Part shown: in pieces, positions 1-5,314 of the stretch
How positions within the stretch are numbered: the stretch's first letter is position 1
How the letters are laid out: each line of letters opens with the position of its first letter
Source of the DNA: CAZEDU01 sp964511185
Lineage (GTDB): Bacteria > Myxococcota > Myxococcia > Myxococcales > Myxococcaceae
Assembly: GCA_964511185.1 (NCBI GenBank)
Contig: CAZEDU010000189.1
Location: 1 to 5,954, forward strand
Length of the DNA stretch: 5,954 nucleotides
Reading direction: 5' to 3'
Notes under the pieces: model-generated
Seen by the model: the letters and a program-made list of their open reading frames with translations, nothing else
Told to the model about the DNA's origin: nothing
The model's database searches: none
Made by a program: the position numbers and the translations under genes

Positions 1-817
1 CCTCGGAGCCCGCCTGGGTGAAGCGGAAGATGTTGTCGATGAAGAGGAGCACGTCGCGGCCCTCTTCGTCGCGGAAGTACTCGGCGATCGACAGCGCCGA
101 CAGCGCGACGCGCGCGCGGGCGCCGGGCGGCTCGTTCATCTGACCGAACACGAGCACGGTGGAGCTCTCCTCGAGCTTCTCCGCGTTGATGACCTTGGAG
201 TCCATCATCTCGTGGTACAGGTCGTTGCCTTCGCGGGTGCGCTCGCCGACGCCGGCGAACACCGAGAAGCCGCCGCGCTCCTTGGCGACGTTGCGAATCA
301 GCTCTTGCAGGAGCACCGTCTTGCCGACGCCGGCGCCGCCGAAGAGGCCAATCTTGCCGCCGCGGGTGTAGGGGGCGAGCAGGTCGATGACCTTGATGCC
401 CGTCTCGAACGCCTGCACGCGCACGTCCTGATCAACGAACTCCGGAGGCGCTCGGTGAATCGGGTAGTACTTGCCGGCCTTGACCGCGCCGCGCTCGTCG
501 ACCGGCTGACCGGTGACGTTGAGGATGCGGCCCAGGGTCTCCTTGCCGACCGGCACCTGAATCGGGGTGCCCGTGTTCTTCACCGGCAGGCCGCGGGCGA
601 GGCCCTCGGTGGTGTCCATCGCGATGCAGCGCACGGTGTTCTCGCCCAGGTGCTGCGCGACCTCGATGGTCAGGTTGTCGGGCTCGGTCGAGATGCCAGG
701 GTTCGACACCTTGAGCGCGGTGAACACCTCGGGCAGTCCGCCGGGGGGGAACTCGACGTCGACGACCGGGCCCAGAACCTGCGTGACTCTGCCTGAAGTA
801 TGAACGGTTGCACTCAT
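1..817 (-). CDS. atpD: F1F0 ATP synthase subunit beta, N-terminal part (3' end beyond window)
   Basis: Catalytic beta subunit of the F1 sector, which makes ATP from ADP and phosphate at the inner face of the cytoplasmic membrane. The 272 complete codons read as a canonical beta subunit. The N-terminal beta-barrel contains GRVTQVLGPVVDVEFP (about residues 9-24). The Walker A loop GGAGVGKT is at 160-167, with Lys166 and Thr167 contacting phosphate and Mg. GERTREGNDLY follows at 191-201, where Glu192 matches the catalytic Glu181 of E. coli (same distance from the P-loop Lys). Walker B, VLLFIDN, is at 256-262. The frame stays open through the left edge just after FTQAGSE, so roughly the last 200 residues are missing. 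The ATG (815-817) has a purine-rich GAGGAAG about 14 nt upstream, which is rather far for a Shine-Dalgarno. atpG is not directly upstream: two opposite-strand genes intervene. atpC would be expected past the left edge. Confidence 0.98.
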   Translation of the reverse strand, partial: MSATVHTSGRVTQVLGPVVDVEFPPGGLPEVFTALKVSNPGISTEPDNLTIEVAQHLGENTVRCIAMDTTEGLARGLPVKNTGTPIQVPVGKETLGRILNVTGQPVDERGAVKAGKYYPIHRAPPEFVDQDVRVQAFETGIKVIDLLAPYTRGGKIGLFGGAGVGKTVLLQELIRNVAKERGGFSVFAGVGERTREGNDLYHEMMDSKVINAEKLEESSTVLVFGQMNEPPGARARVALSALSIAEYFRDEEGRDVLLFIDNIFRFTQAGSE

Positions 818-883
818 GGCGCTGTGAACGACTTCCTCTCTGTACGAGCGTCTCGTCTCTAAAAGGCCTGAAAAAACGCGCGC

Positions 884-912
884 AACCTACAGAGCGGGTC
901 CTACAGGGTCAA
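884..912 (-). promoter_or_regulatory. candidate sigma-70 promoter of atpD
   Basis: Reading the minus strand, TTGACC (907-912, five of six to TTGACA) is followed by a 17-bp spacer and TAGGTT (884-889, keeping the conserved TA...T of the -10 box). Transcription would begin near 877 and give a leader of about 60 nt before the atpD ATG. A promoter is needed here because the neighbouring upstream gene is divergent. The call rests on sequence match and context only. Confidence 0.5.
886..906. repeat. 7-bp direct repeat inside the atpD promoter
   Basis: CCTACAG occurs at 886-892 and again at 900-906 (plus strand), 14 bp apart start to start. The first copy overlaps the candidate -10 box and the second abuts the -35 box. 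It could be a tandem operator half-site or chance; 14 bp is not a whole number of helical turns. Confidence 0.3.
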
Positions 913-929
913 GCCATGATCCGCTCCAT

Positions 930-959
930 TTGGCTTCGCGCGTCATTCGGGTGTACGGT
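930..959 (+). promoter_or_regulatory. weak candidate promoter of the TPR-lipoprotein pair
   Basis: TTGGCT (930-935), an 18-bp spacer and TACGGT (954-959) form a mediocre sigma-70-like match in the right direction. Transcription would begin near 966, about 36 nt before the GTG at 1002. If real, it rules out the upstream TTG at 930 as the translation start. The match is weak. Confidence 0.2.
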
Positions 960-1001
960 GCGCCGCTTCGAAGGGCTTTTGCGAGGAAATCGGTCGGCGT
1001 C

Positions 1002-1613
1002 GTGACGTTGCGCGAGTTGAAGGACGAGGCCAGCCGGCTGTTCGCCAAGGGCAAGTTCCACCGCTCGGTGGCCGTCCTTTCCGAAGCCATACAGCTCGAC
1101 CCCGCGGACCCTCAGCTGCGGCTCCGCCACGCCGAGGCTTGCCGGCGCGCCGGCCTGAAGAGCGCGGCCGTCGCCTCGTACCGCGTGGCCGCGGAGCTGT
1201 TCGTGCAGCTGGGCCACTTCCCGCGCGCGCAGGCGGCGCTCAAGACCGCGCTGCACGTCTCTCCGGGGGACGCGGCGGTCGAGGGCGCGCTCGAGCACCT
1301 GCGCGGCCTGCCGCGGCCGAGCGCCAAGACGCTGCTCGAGGAGGCCGGCCACGAGCTCAAGCCGGCGGACCTCCTGGCCCAGGCCGCGATGGAGATGGAA
1401 GCCGCGCGGTCGGTCGAGTCGTTCACGCCCCAAGTGCGGCGGCTGTCGGCCTCCGAGCTCGCCTTCAAGCCAGGCCCCACCTCGCGCTGGGTGGTCTTGA
1501 AGGCCGACTCGTCGATTCGGGTGCGCTTCACCAAAGAGCTGCCGAGCCCCCACGGCGAGACGGTCGAGCTCGAGAGCAACACCGCCGAGACACCCCTGCC
1601 CCCCACGCATTGA
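1002..1613 (+). CDS. small tetratricopeptide-repeat (TPR) protein
   Basis: A 203-residue protein, predicted cytoplasmic: no signal peptide or membrane segment is visible. About three degenerate TPR helix-turn-helix units fill residues 3-101. The clearest is LFAKGKFHRSVAVLSEAIQLDP (13-34), then LRHAEACRRAGLKSAAVASYRVAAEL (41-66), then GHFPRAQAALKTALHVSPGD (71-90). TPRs usually bind partner proteins. The remaining half (about 102-203) has no recognised domain: an acidic/helical stretch, then SRWVVLKADSSIRVRF, which looks like beta strand. The frame is open upstream to a TTG at 930. I chose GTG 1002 because the TPR begins right after it and a GAGGA lies at 983-987, although its spacing (14 nt) is long. 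It is divergent from atpD and ends 32 bp before the lipoprotein gene, so the two are probably one transcript. The partner is unknown. Confidence 0.75.
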   Translation: MTLRELKDEASRLFAKGKFHRSVAVLSEAIQLDPADPQLRLRHAEACRRAGLKSAAVASYRVAAELFVQLGHFPRAQAALKTALHVSPGDAAVEGALEHLRGLPRPSAKTLLEEAGHELKPADLLAQAAMEMEAARSVESFTPQVRRLSASELAFKPGPTSRWVVLKADSSIRVRFTKELPSPHGETVELESNTAETPLPPTH

Positions 1614-1632
1614 CCCCTCCCCTCCTTCTCCT

Positions 1633-1641
1633 GGAAAGAGG
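1633..1641 (+). promoter_or_regulatory. Shine-Dalgarno fixing the lipoprotein GTG start
   Basis: A purine run GGAAAGAGG directly follows a pyrimidine-rich stretch (about 1614-1632) and sits a few bases before GTG 1646. It supports this start over any other position in the long open frame, which runs back to 1139. Confidence 0.55.
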
Positions 1642-1645
1642 CGCG

Positions 1646-2722
1646 GTGTCGAAGCGGCTTGTCACCTTGGGGTGGATCCTGATCAGCGCGGCCTGCGCCC
1701 CGCCCTCCCCCGACGCGGCCGGCGACGCGGGCCTCTTTCGCCCCGTCGTCATCGGCGGCCCCGAGACGCTGGCCGAGGCGTGCGCGGAGCTGCTCGGCGC
1801 GGTCTGCGAGTACCGCGTGCGCTGCGGCGAGATTCACGACGCGGCGTGGTGCCGCGCGGCGCTGGCGGAGCAAGGCTTTCCCGCCGACTGCCTGCGCGCG
1901 CAGAGCTCGGTCGACGCGGGGCGCGCCCGCTACGAGCCAGGGAAGGCGCAGCGGTGCCTCGACGCTCTTCGCAAGAGCGGCTCGTGCACGAGCCACGCCG
2001 GAGTTCCCGAGTGCCAGAGCCTCGTCGAAGGCGGCGTCGCGGCCGGCGGCGTCTGCTTCGAGACGAGCGAGTGCGAAGACGACGCGTTCTGCGACACCAG
2101 CGCCGCCTGCCCGGCGGTCTGCAAGCGGAAGGTTCGCCCCCAAGACGCCGCTCGGCCCACCGACGTCTGCGTGCCAGGCCACTACGTGTACGGCGGCAAG
2201 TGCATCGCGTACGCGCGCCGAGGGGACAGCTGCGCGCCGCTCGACGGCGGCTTCTTCCGCCGAAGCTGCGGCCCCGACTGGGCGTGCGACGCAATGACGC
2301 TCACCTGCGGCGCGCTCGGCATGCCGTACAGCCCGTGCAGCTCGAGCCTGGAGTGCGAACGGAACTTGTTCTGCGACGGGCGGTACTGCCGCCGCTACGC
2401 CGAGCTGGGCGCGAGGTGTCACCCCCGAGGCGTCGATGGCCCGCTGTGCCGGTGGGACTTGGTCTGCGTGTCGGAGCGCGAAGACGAAGAAGGCACCTGC
2501 TGGACGCGCGCGAAGGCCGACCGAAGCTGCTGGACCAACGCCGAGTGTCCGCCCGACCAGGTGTGTGACCGGCCGAGGCTCAGCCAGCGCATGGGCCTTT
2601 GCCGCGCCGGCGCGCCCGTGGGCGCGTCGTGCTCCTCGCTGCCTTGCGACGCGAACGGCGACTGCGTGAACGACGTCTGCCACGCGCGCCGAGGCGATGG
2701 CGCCGCCTGCCAGCCCGACTGA
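1646..2722 (+). CDS. cysteine-rich lipoprotein with Dickkopf-like repeats
   Basis: A 358-residue predicted exported lipoprotein. Residues 1-16 form a short signal peptide (Lys3 and Arg4, then a hydrophobic LVTLGWILISAA), followed by Cys17 as the likely lipidated residue. The lipobox is imperfect, with Ser at -3 where Leu is usual. The mature chain has 36 further cysteines, an even number consistent with disulfides outside the cytoplasm. An N-terminal block (about 46-90) has the C...C.....CG......C spacing seen in many myxobacterial lipoproteins. From about residue 135 to the end there are roughly six repeats of the form GxxC, about 6-9 residues, C, about 4-5, C, then C, resembling the Dickkopf N-terminal cysteine-rich fold (for example SSSLECERNLFCDGRYC and NAECPPDQVCD). 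Such proteins are abundant in myxobacteria and mostly uncharacterised; a cell-surface structural or binding role is inference. It follows the TPR gene and ends 8 bp before the convergent atpG. Confidence 0.8.
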   Translation: MSKRLVTLGWILISAACAPPSPDAAGDAGLFRPVVIGGPETLAEACAELLGAVCEYRVRCGEIHDAAWCRAALAEQGFPADCLRAQSSVDAGRARYEPGKAQRCLDALRKSGSCTSHAGVPECQSLVEGGVAAGGVCFETSECEDDAFCDTSAACPAVCKRKVRPQDAARPTDVCVPGHYVYGGKCIAYARRGDSCAPLDGGFFRRSCGPDWACDAMTLTCGALGMPYSPCSSSLECERNLFCDGRYCRRYAELGARCHPRGVDGPLCRWDLVCVSEREDEEGTCWTRAKADRSCWTNAECPPDQVCDRPRLSQRMGLCRAGAPVGASCSSLPCDANGDCVNDVCHARRGDGAACQPD

Positions 2723-2730
2723 GCGGCGGG

Positions 2731-3612
2731 CTACTTGAGCGCTTCGGCGCCGGAGACGATCTCCATCAGCTCTTTGGTGATCACCGCCTGACGCGTGCGG
2801 TTGTAGAAGAGCGTCAGGCTGCCGATCATGTCGGACGCGTTGCTGGTGGCGTTCTCCATCGCGCTCATGCGCGCGCCGTGCTCCGACGCGACGCTCTCGA
2901 GCAGCGCCCGGTAGACCTTGATGGCGAGCGCCTGCGGCACCAGCTGATTGAGCACCGCCTCACGCGACGGCTCGTACTTGAAGTCGACCATCGCGCCGGC
3001 GCCCGAAGCGCCCTCGGCCTCGGCCGGACCGAACGAGACGAACGGCAGCAGCTGAACGACGCTCACCTTCTGGCTGATGGCCGAGAGGAACTCGTTGTAG
3101 ATGAGGAAGACCGCGTCGACCTGCTCGTTCTGGTACCGGCTGGTCAGCTCCTGCGCCATGTCGGCGGCGGTGCGGTAGCTCACCTTCGAGTAGAGGCCCG
3201 CGTAGTCGCGCCGGATGTTCACGCTGCGGCGCTTGAAGAACTCGTTGCCCTTGCGGCCGATGGTCGACAGCTCGACCGACTCGTAGGCGCGCGCCTCTTC
3301 GTTCAAGAAGCGCTGGGCGCGGCGGATGACGTTCGAGTTGAAGCCGCCGGCCAGGCCGCGGTCGGACGTGAGCAGCACCACCTCGGCGCGCTTGGCGGGA
3401 CGGCTCTGCAGGAGCGGGTGGGCGAGGCCTTCCGAGCGGGCGGCCAGCTCGCCGATCACCTGATCCAACATCTGCGCATACGGGCGGGCCGCGATGATGG
3501 CATCCTGCGCCCGGCGCAGCTTGGCGGCGGAGACCATCTTCATCGCCTTGGTGATCTGCTGCGTGTTCTTGACCGAGCGGATGCGCTTACGAATGTCTCG
3601 AAGGGAAGCCAT
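2731..3612 (-). CDS. atpG: F1F0 ATP synthase subunit gamma
   Basis: The central rotor shaft of F1, which couples proton-driven c-ring rotation to catalysis in the alpha3-beta3 ring. It is complete at 293 residues, normal for the family. Both coiled-coil ends are canonical: the N-terminal MASLRDIRKRIRSVKNTQQI and KAMKMVSAAKLRRAQ, and the C-terminal FYNRTRQAVITKELMEIVSGAEAL, which form the shaft inserted into the catalytic ring. The middle holds the Rossmann-like region, including VVLLTSDRGLAGGFNSNV. The ATG at 3612 is certain because the conserved N-terminus begins there, yet no Shine-Dalgarno precedes it. Both neighbours are on the opposite strand: a SanA-like gene starts 45 bp upstream and the lipoprotein gene converges with an 8-bp gap. 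atpG is therefore monocistronic here, unlike the usual atpA-atpG-atpD order. No terminator fits in the 8-bp gap. Confidence 0.98.
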   Translation of the reverse strand: MASLRDIRKRIRSVKNTQQITKAMKMVSAAKLRRAQDAIIAARPYAQMLDQVIGELAARSEGLAHPLLQSRPAKRAEVVLLTSDRGLAGGFNSNVIRRAQRFLNEEARAYESVELSTIGRKGNEFFKRRSVNIRRDYAGLYSKVSYRTAADMAQELTSRYQNEQVDAVFLIYNEFLSAISQKVSVVQLLPFVSFGPAEAEGASGAGAMVDFKYEPSREAVLNQLVPQALAIKVYRALLESVASEHGARMSAMENATSNASDMIGSLTLFYNRTRQAVITKELMEIVSGAEALK

Positions 3613-3623
3613 GCAGGCGGCAG

Positions 3624-3652
3624 CCTATAGTCGGGCCGTTTGGGTGGGTCAA
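3624..3652 (-). promoter_or_regulatory. candidate sigma-70 promoter of atpG
   Basis: On the minus strand TTGACC (3647-3652), a 17-bp spacer and TATAGG (3624-3629) form a good sigma-70-type match with the same -35 hexamer and spacer length as the candidate atpD promoter. The expected start is near 3617, only about 5 nt before the atpG ATG, so the transcript would be nearly leaderless. The only gene-free DNA available is the 45 bp at 3613-3657. Confidence 0.5.
3626..3631 (+). promoter_or_regulatory. candidate -10 box for the SanA-like gene
   Basis: TATAGT matches TATAAT at five of six positions on the plus strand and shares its TATA core with the atpG -10 box on the other strand. No good -35 hexamer lies 16-18 bp upstream. 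Initiation near 3638 would leave about 20 nt before the ATG at 3658, with GGGTGGG (3642-3648) as a possible weak ribosome binding site. Confidence 0.35.
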
Positions 3653-3657
3653 CCGAC

Positions 3658-4296
3658 ATGGCGCGCGCAGGACGACTGAAGACGGCCCTCAAGGCCTTGC
3701 TGGCTGTGCTGGCGACCGCCACGCTCTTGCCGCTCGCGACGTCGGCGTACGTCGCCCTGCGCTACCGCACGCGCCTGGTGGCCGCCGACGCCGCGCCACC
3801 CTCCGACGTCGCGGTGGTGTTCGGCGCGGGCCTGGCCCAGAACAACGAGCCGTCGCCCATCTTGAAGGAGCGCATGGACCGGGCGATTGCCCTGTACCGC
3901 GCGGGCAAGGTGAAGCGGCTGCTCGTCACCGGTGACAACGAAGACCGCTACCACAACGAAACGTCGGTGATGCGCCGCTACGCGCTCGAACGGGGCGTCT
4001 TGGCCGAGCACCTGCTCGCCGACCCTGCCGGCTTCTCGACCTACGACAGCTGCTATCGGGCCAAGTCGGTGTTCAAAGTCGACCGCGCGATTCTGGTGAC
4101 GCAGCGGTTCCACCTGCCGCGGGCGCTGTACATCGCCAACTCGCTCGGGCTCGAGTCGTGGGGCGTGCCCGCGGCCGACGAGCCGAGCGCGGCGTGGGAG
4201 TACGAGCTGCGTGAGCTGCTCTCGCGGCCGCTGGCTTGGGCCATGGTGCTCGCGGGCTCACCGCCGAGGTCGCTCGAGCCGCCGCGCGCGCATTGA
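3658..4296 (+). CDS. SanA/YdcF-like DUF218 membrane protein
   Basis: A 212-residue protein with one N-terminal membrane segment (about residues 7-34, after basic residues) and a DUF218 domain that should face the periplasm. Family motifs run in the SanA order: DVAVVFGAG (50-58), SPILKERMDRAIALYRAGKVKRLLVTGDN (66-94), HNETSVMRRYALERGV (99-114), FSTYDSCYRAKSVF (126-139) and VTQRFHLPRALYIA (147-160). E. coli SanA has corresponding LLSGDN, MR, AGFRTLDS and ITQRFH motifs, and is linked genetically to envelope barrier function (vancomycin exclusion at high temperature). The biochemical activity of the family is not settled, so a cell-envelope role here is inferred by homology. ATG 3658 is preferred to an in-frame TTG at 3640. 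It is divergent from atpG, converges with the SMI1-like gene (27-bp gap), and has a candidate terminator just past its stop. Confidence 0.9.
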   Translation: MARAGRLKTALKALLAVLATATLLPLATSAYVALRYRTRLVAADAAPPSDVAVVFGAGLAQNNEPSPILKERMDRAIALYRAGKVKRLLVTGDNEDRYHNETSVMRRYALERGVLAEHLLADPAGFSTYDSCYRAKSVFKVDRAILVTQRFHLPRALYIANSLGLESWGVPAADEPSAAWEYELRELLSRPLAWAMVLAGSPPRSLEPPRAH

Positions 4297-4308
4297 ACGG
4301 TTTTGGCC

Positions 4309-4344
4309 GGCGCGGCGCCCGCCTCAGCGCCGCCGCGCCTTTTT
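4309..4344 (+). terminator. candidate intrinsic terminator of the SanA-like gene
   Basis: GGCGCGGCG (4309-4317) and its exact complement CGCCGCGCC (4331-4339) can form a 9-bp all-GC stem with a 13-nt loop, followed at once by TTTTT (4340-4344). The hairpin begins 12 nt after the SanA-like stop codon. It extends into the 3' end of the convergent gene, whose basic tail codons provide one arm and the T-run. Confidence 0.45.
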
Positions 4345-5124
4345 GCCCTTCTGCTTGCGAACAGGTCGGCGTGCGGGACGTTTCGCCTTCACCGGCTTGC
4401 GGCCCTTCGCGCGCGCGGGCTTCTTCTTCGCTCCCGCCTTGCTGCGCCGCGCGGCCTTGGTGGACACCCGCTTCGCCTTGGCCTTCGTCTTCTTCTTGAC
4501 GGGCTTGGCTTTTGCTTTGGCTTTTGCCTTGGCCTTCTTGGCGGGTTTGGCCTTCTTCTTCGCCACGGCGGGGGCCTTCGTCGTCCCGCCCGCGGTCTCT
4601 TCGATTTTCTGCAGCGTCCCCTGCACCAGGTTCAACGCGCGGCCGTAGGTGACCTCGCCGAACTCCTCGGTCTGGACCGGCGGCACCAAGCGCGAGAGCA
4701 GCTCCTCGAGCGTGCGGTAGACGCGGACCTCCGCGTCGTTGCGGTCGATGCCAAACAACCACTCGTCGTCGCCCACGTGGGCCACCCAGTCGGCCAGCCC
4801 GCCGACCGAAGCGAGCGCAGATTTCCTCGCCGCGAAGAGCGGCTGCCCTTCGCCCTTGACGCCGAAGCGAATGACGCCCGGGCCGCTGACGCGTCCGCCG
4901 TTGCCGCGGCCCTGCTCGATGACCGACTCACCGCCGTCGCCGCGCCAGGGGAACAACCGCACGTCCGGCGGCAGCCGCGCGCCGTCCATCGCCTCATAGA
5001 GGTCCTTGAGCTCGGCGGGCGGCACCAGCCCCATCGCCCCTTCGATGGAGGCCCACTCGCCCGGCGCGATGCCCGGGCCGGACTCACTCGCCGCCTTCTG
5101 CATTCCCACAATCCAGTCGCGCAC
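4324..5124 (-). CDS. SMI1/KNR4-like protein with histone H1-like Lys/Ala tail
   Basis: A 266-residue protein in two parts. Residues about 1-175 resemble an SMI1/KNR4 (SUKH-type) fold: an N-terminal helix pair with LVPPAELKDLYEAMDGARLP (33-52), a strand region around DVRLFPW (54-60), then ALASVGGLADWVAHVGDDEWLFGIDRND (103-130) and a closing helix TLEELLSRLVP. This assignment is by pattern and moderate in strength; members include toxin-immunity and scaffold proteins. Residues 183-266 are low complexity, with 43 Lys/Arg in 84 residues, no acidic residue, KAKAKAKAK runs and many Pro and Ala. This resembles histone H1 tails and bacterial H1-like proteins, so nucleic-acid or polyanion binding is plausible but not shown. 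GTG 5124 is supported by an ideal GGAGG seven bases upstream. The gene is convergent with the SanA-like gene and divergent from the M49 peptidase. No toxin gene is adjacent. Confidence 0.8.
   Translation of the reverse strand: MRDWIVGMQKAASESGPGIAPGEWASIEGAMGLVPPAELKDLYEAMDGARLPPDVRLFPWRGDGGESVIEQGRGNGGRVSGPGVIRFGVKGEGQPLFAARKSALASVGGLADWVAHVGDDEWLFGIDRNDAEVRVYRTLEELLSRLVPPVQTEEFGEVTYGRALNLVQGTLQKIEETAGGTTKAPAVAKKKAKPAKKAKAKAKAKAKPVKKKTKAKAKRVSTKAARRSKAGAKKKPARAKGRKPVKAKRPARRPVRKQKGKKARRR
4504..4539 (-). repeat. 12-nt-period repeat coding Lys-Ala runs
   Basis: The DNA for residues 196-207 (KKAKAKAKAKAK) is internally repetitive. On the plus strand GGCTTTTGC occurs at 4507-4515 and 4519-4527, a 12-nt (four-codon) period. 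It uses AAA and GCA codons more than the rest of the window, and such tracts can change length by slippage. Confidence 0.55.
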
Positions 5125-5131
5125 GACTTTT

Positions 5132-5136
5132 CCTCC
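5132..5136 (-). promoter_or_regulatory. strong Shine-Dalgarno of the SMI1-like gene
   Basis: GGAGG on the minus strand, seven bases before GTG 5124, is the best ribosome binding site in the window. It fixes the GTG as the start instead of the internal ATG eight codons in. Confidence 0.75.
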
Positions 5137-5314
5137 CGAAAGACTTGATCAGCGCTTCACGAGCGCACCGCTTTCGAAGCCCGGACCATACCGTCGCCGA
5201 CCCGGTCGGGGCGTAACAAAAATGTGTTTCGACCCACACCCAGGGCGGGGCTCACCAACAGCACAGTCGCGCGTCGTTGGCCACCCACGCCGGGCTTCTG
5301 CTAGTTGGCGCGGC
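5137..5314. other. divergent intergenic region, SMI1-like / M49 peptidase
   Basis: This region must hold promoters for both flanking genes, but I see no convincing -35/-10 pair for either. Minus-strand TATGGT (complement of 5186-5191) could be a -10 box for the SMI1-like gene but has no matching -35. Plus-strand TTGGCC (5277-5282) and TAGTTG (5302-5307) are 19 bp apart, too wide for a good promoter. A 13-bp inverted repeat, CCGACC-C-GGTCGG, lies at 5197-5209 and might be an operator, though short GC palindromes are common in such DNA. An A-rich patch lies at about 5216-5222. Confidence 0.4.

Noticed and set aside
212..796. 194-residue plus-strand open frame
   Set aside because: It lies wholly antisense to atpD, whose reading frame has unmistakable catalytic motifs. 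Its Ala/Leu/Arg-rich translation is typical of a shadow frame in GC-rich DNA.
930..1001. Upstream TTG start adding 24 residues to the TPR protein
   Set aside because: TTG is the weakest start, no ribosome binding site precedes it, the added residues are not TPR-like, and the stretch may hold the promoter.
1112..2683. 523-residue minus-strand open frame, longer than either gene it overlaps
   Set aside because: It runs antisense to the TPR and lipoprotein genes. Those have TPR motifs, a signal peptide and regular cysteine repeats, whereas this translation is low-complexity Ala/Arg with no domain.
2723..2730. Bidirectional terminator between the lipoprotein gene and atpG
   Set aside because: The gap is only 8 bp with no T-run. 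A small GCGC-TTCG-GCGC hairpin inside the atpG 3' end has just four base pairs and no T tract.
2599..3630. 343-residue plus-strand open frame
   Set aside because: Antisense to atpG, which is conserved end to end; the translation is Arg/Leu/His-rich without any recognisable domain.
4073..4762. 229-residue minus-strand open frame
   Set aside because: It overlaps the SMI1-like gene in another frame and the SanA-like gene antisense. The SMI1-like frame has the ideal ribosome binding site and a coherent domain.
5197..5209. 13-bp inverted repeat CCGACC-C-GGTCGG as an operator
   Set aside because: Six-base GC-rich arms arise often by chance in DNA of this composition, and it is not placed over a convincing promoter. 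It is noted within the intergenic entry but not claimed as a site.
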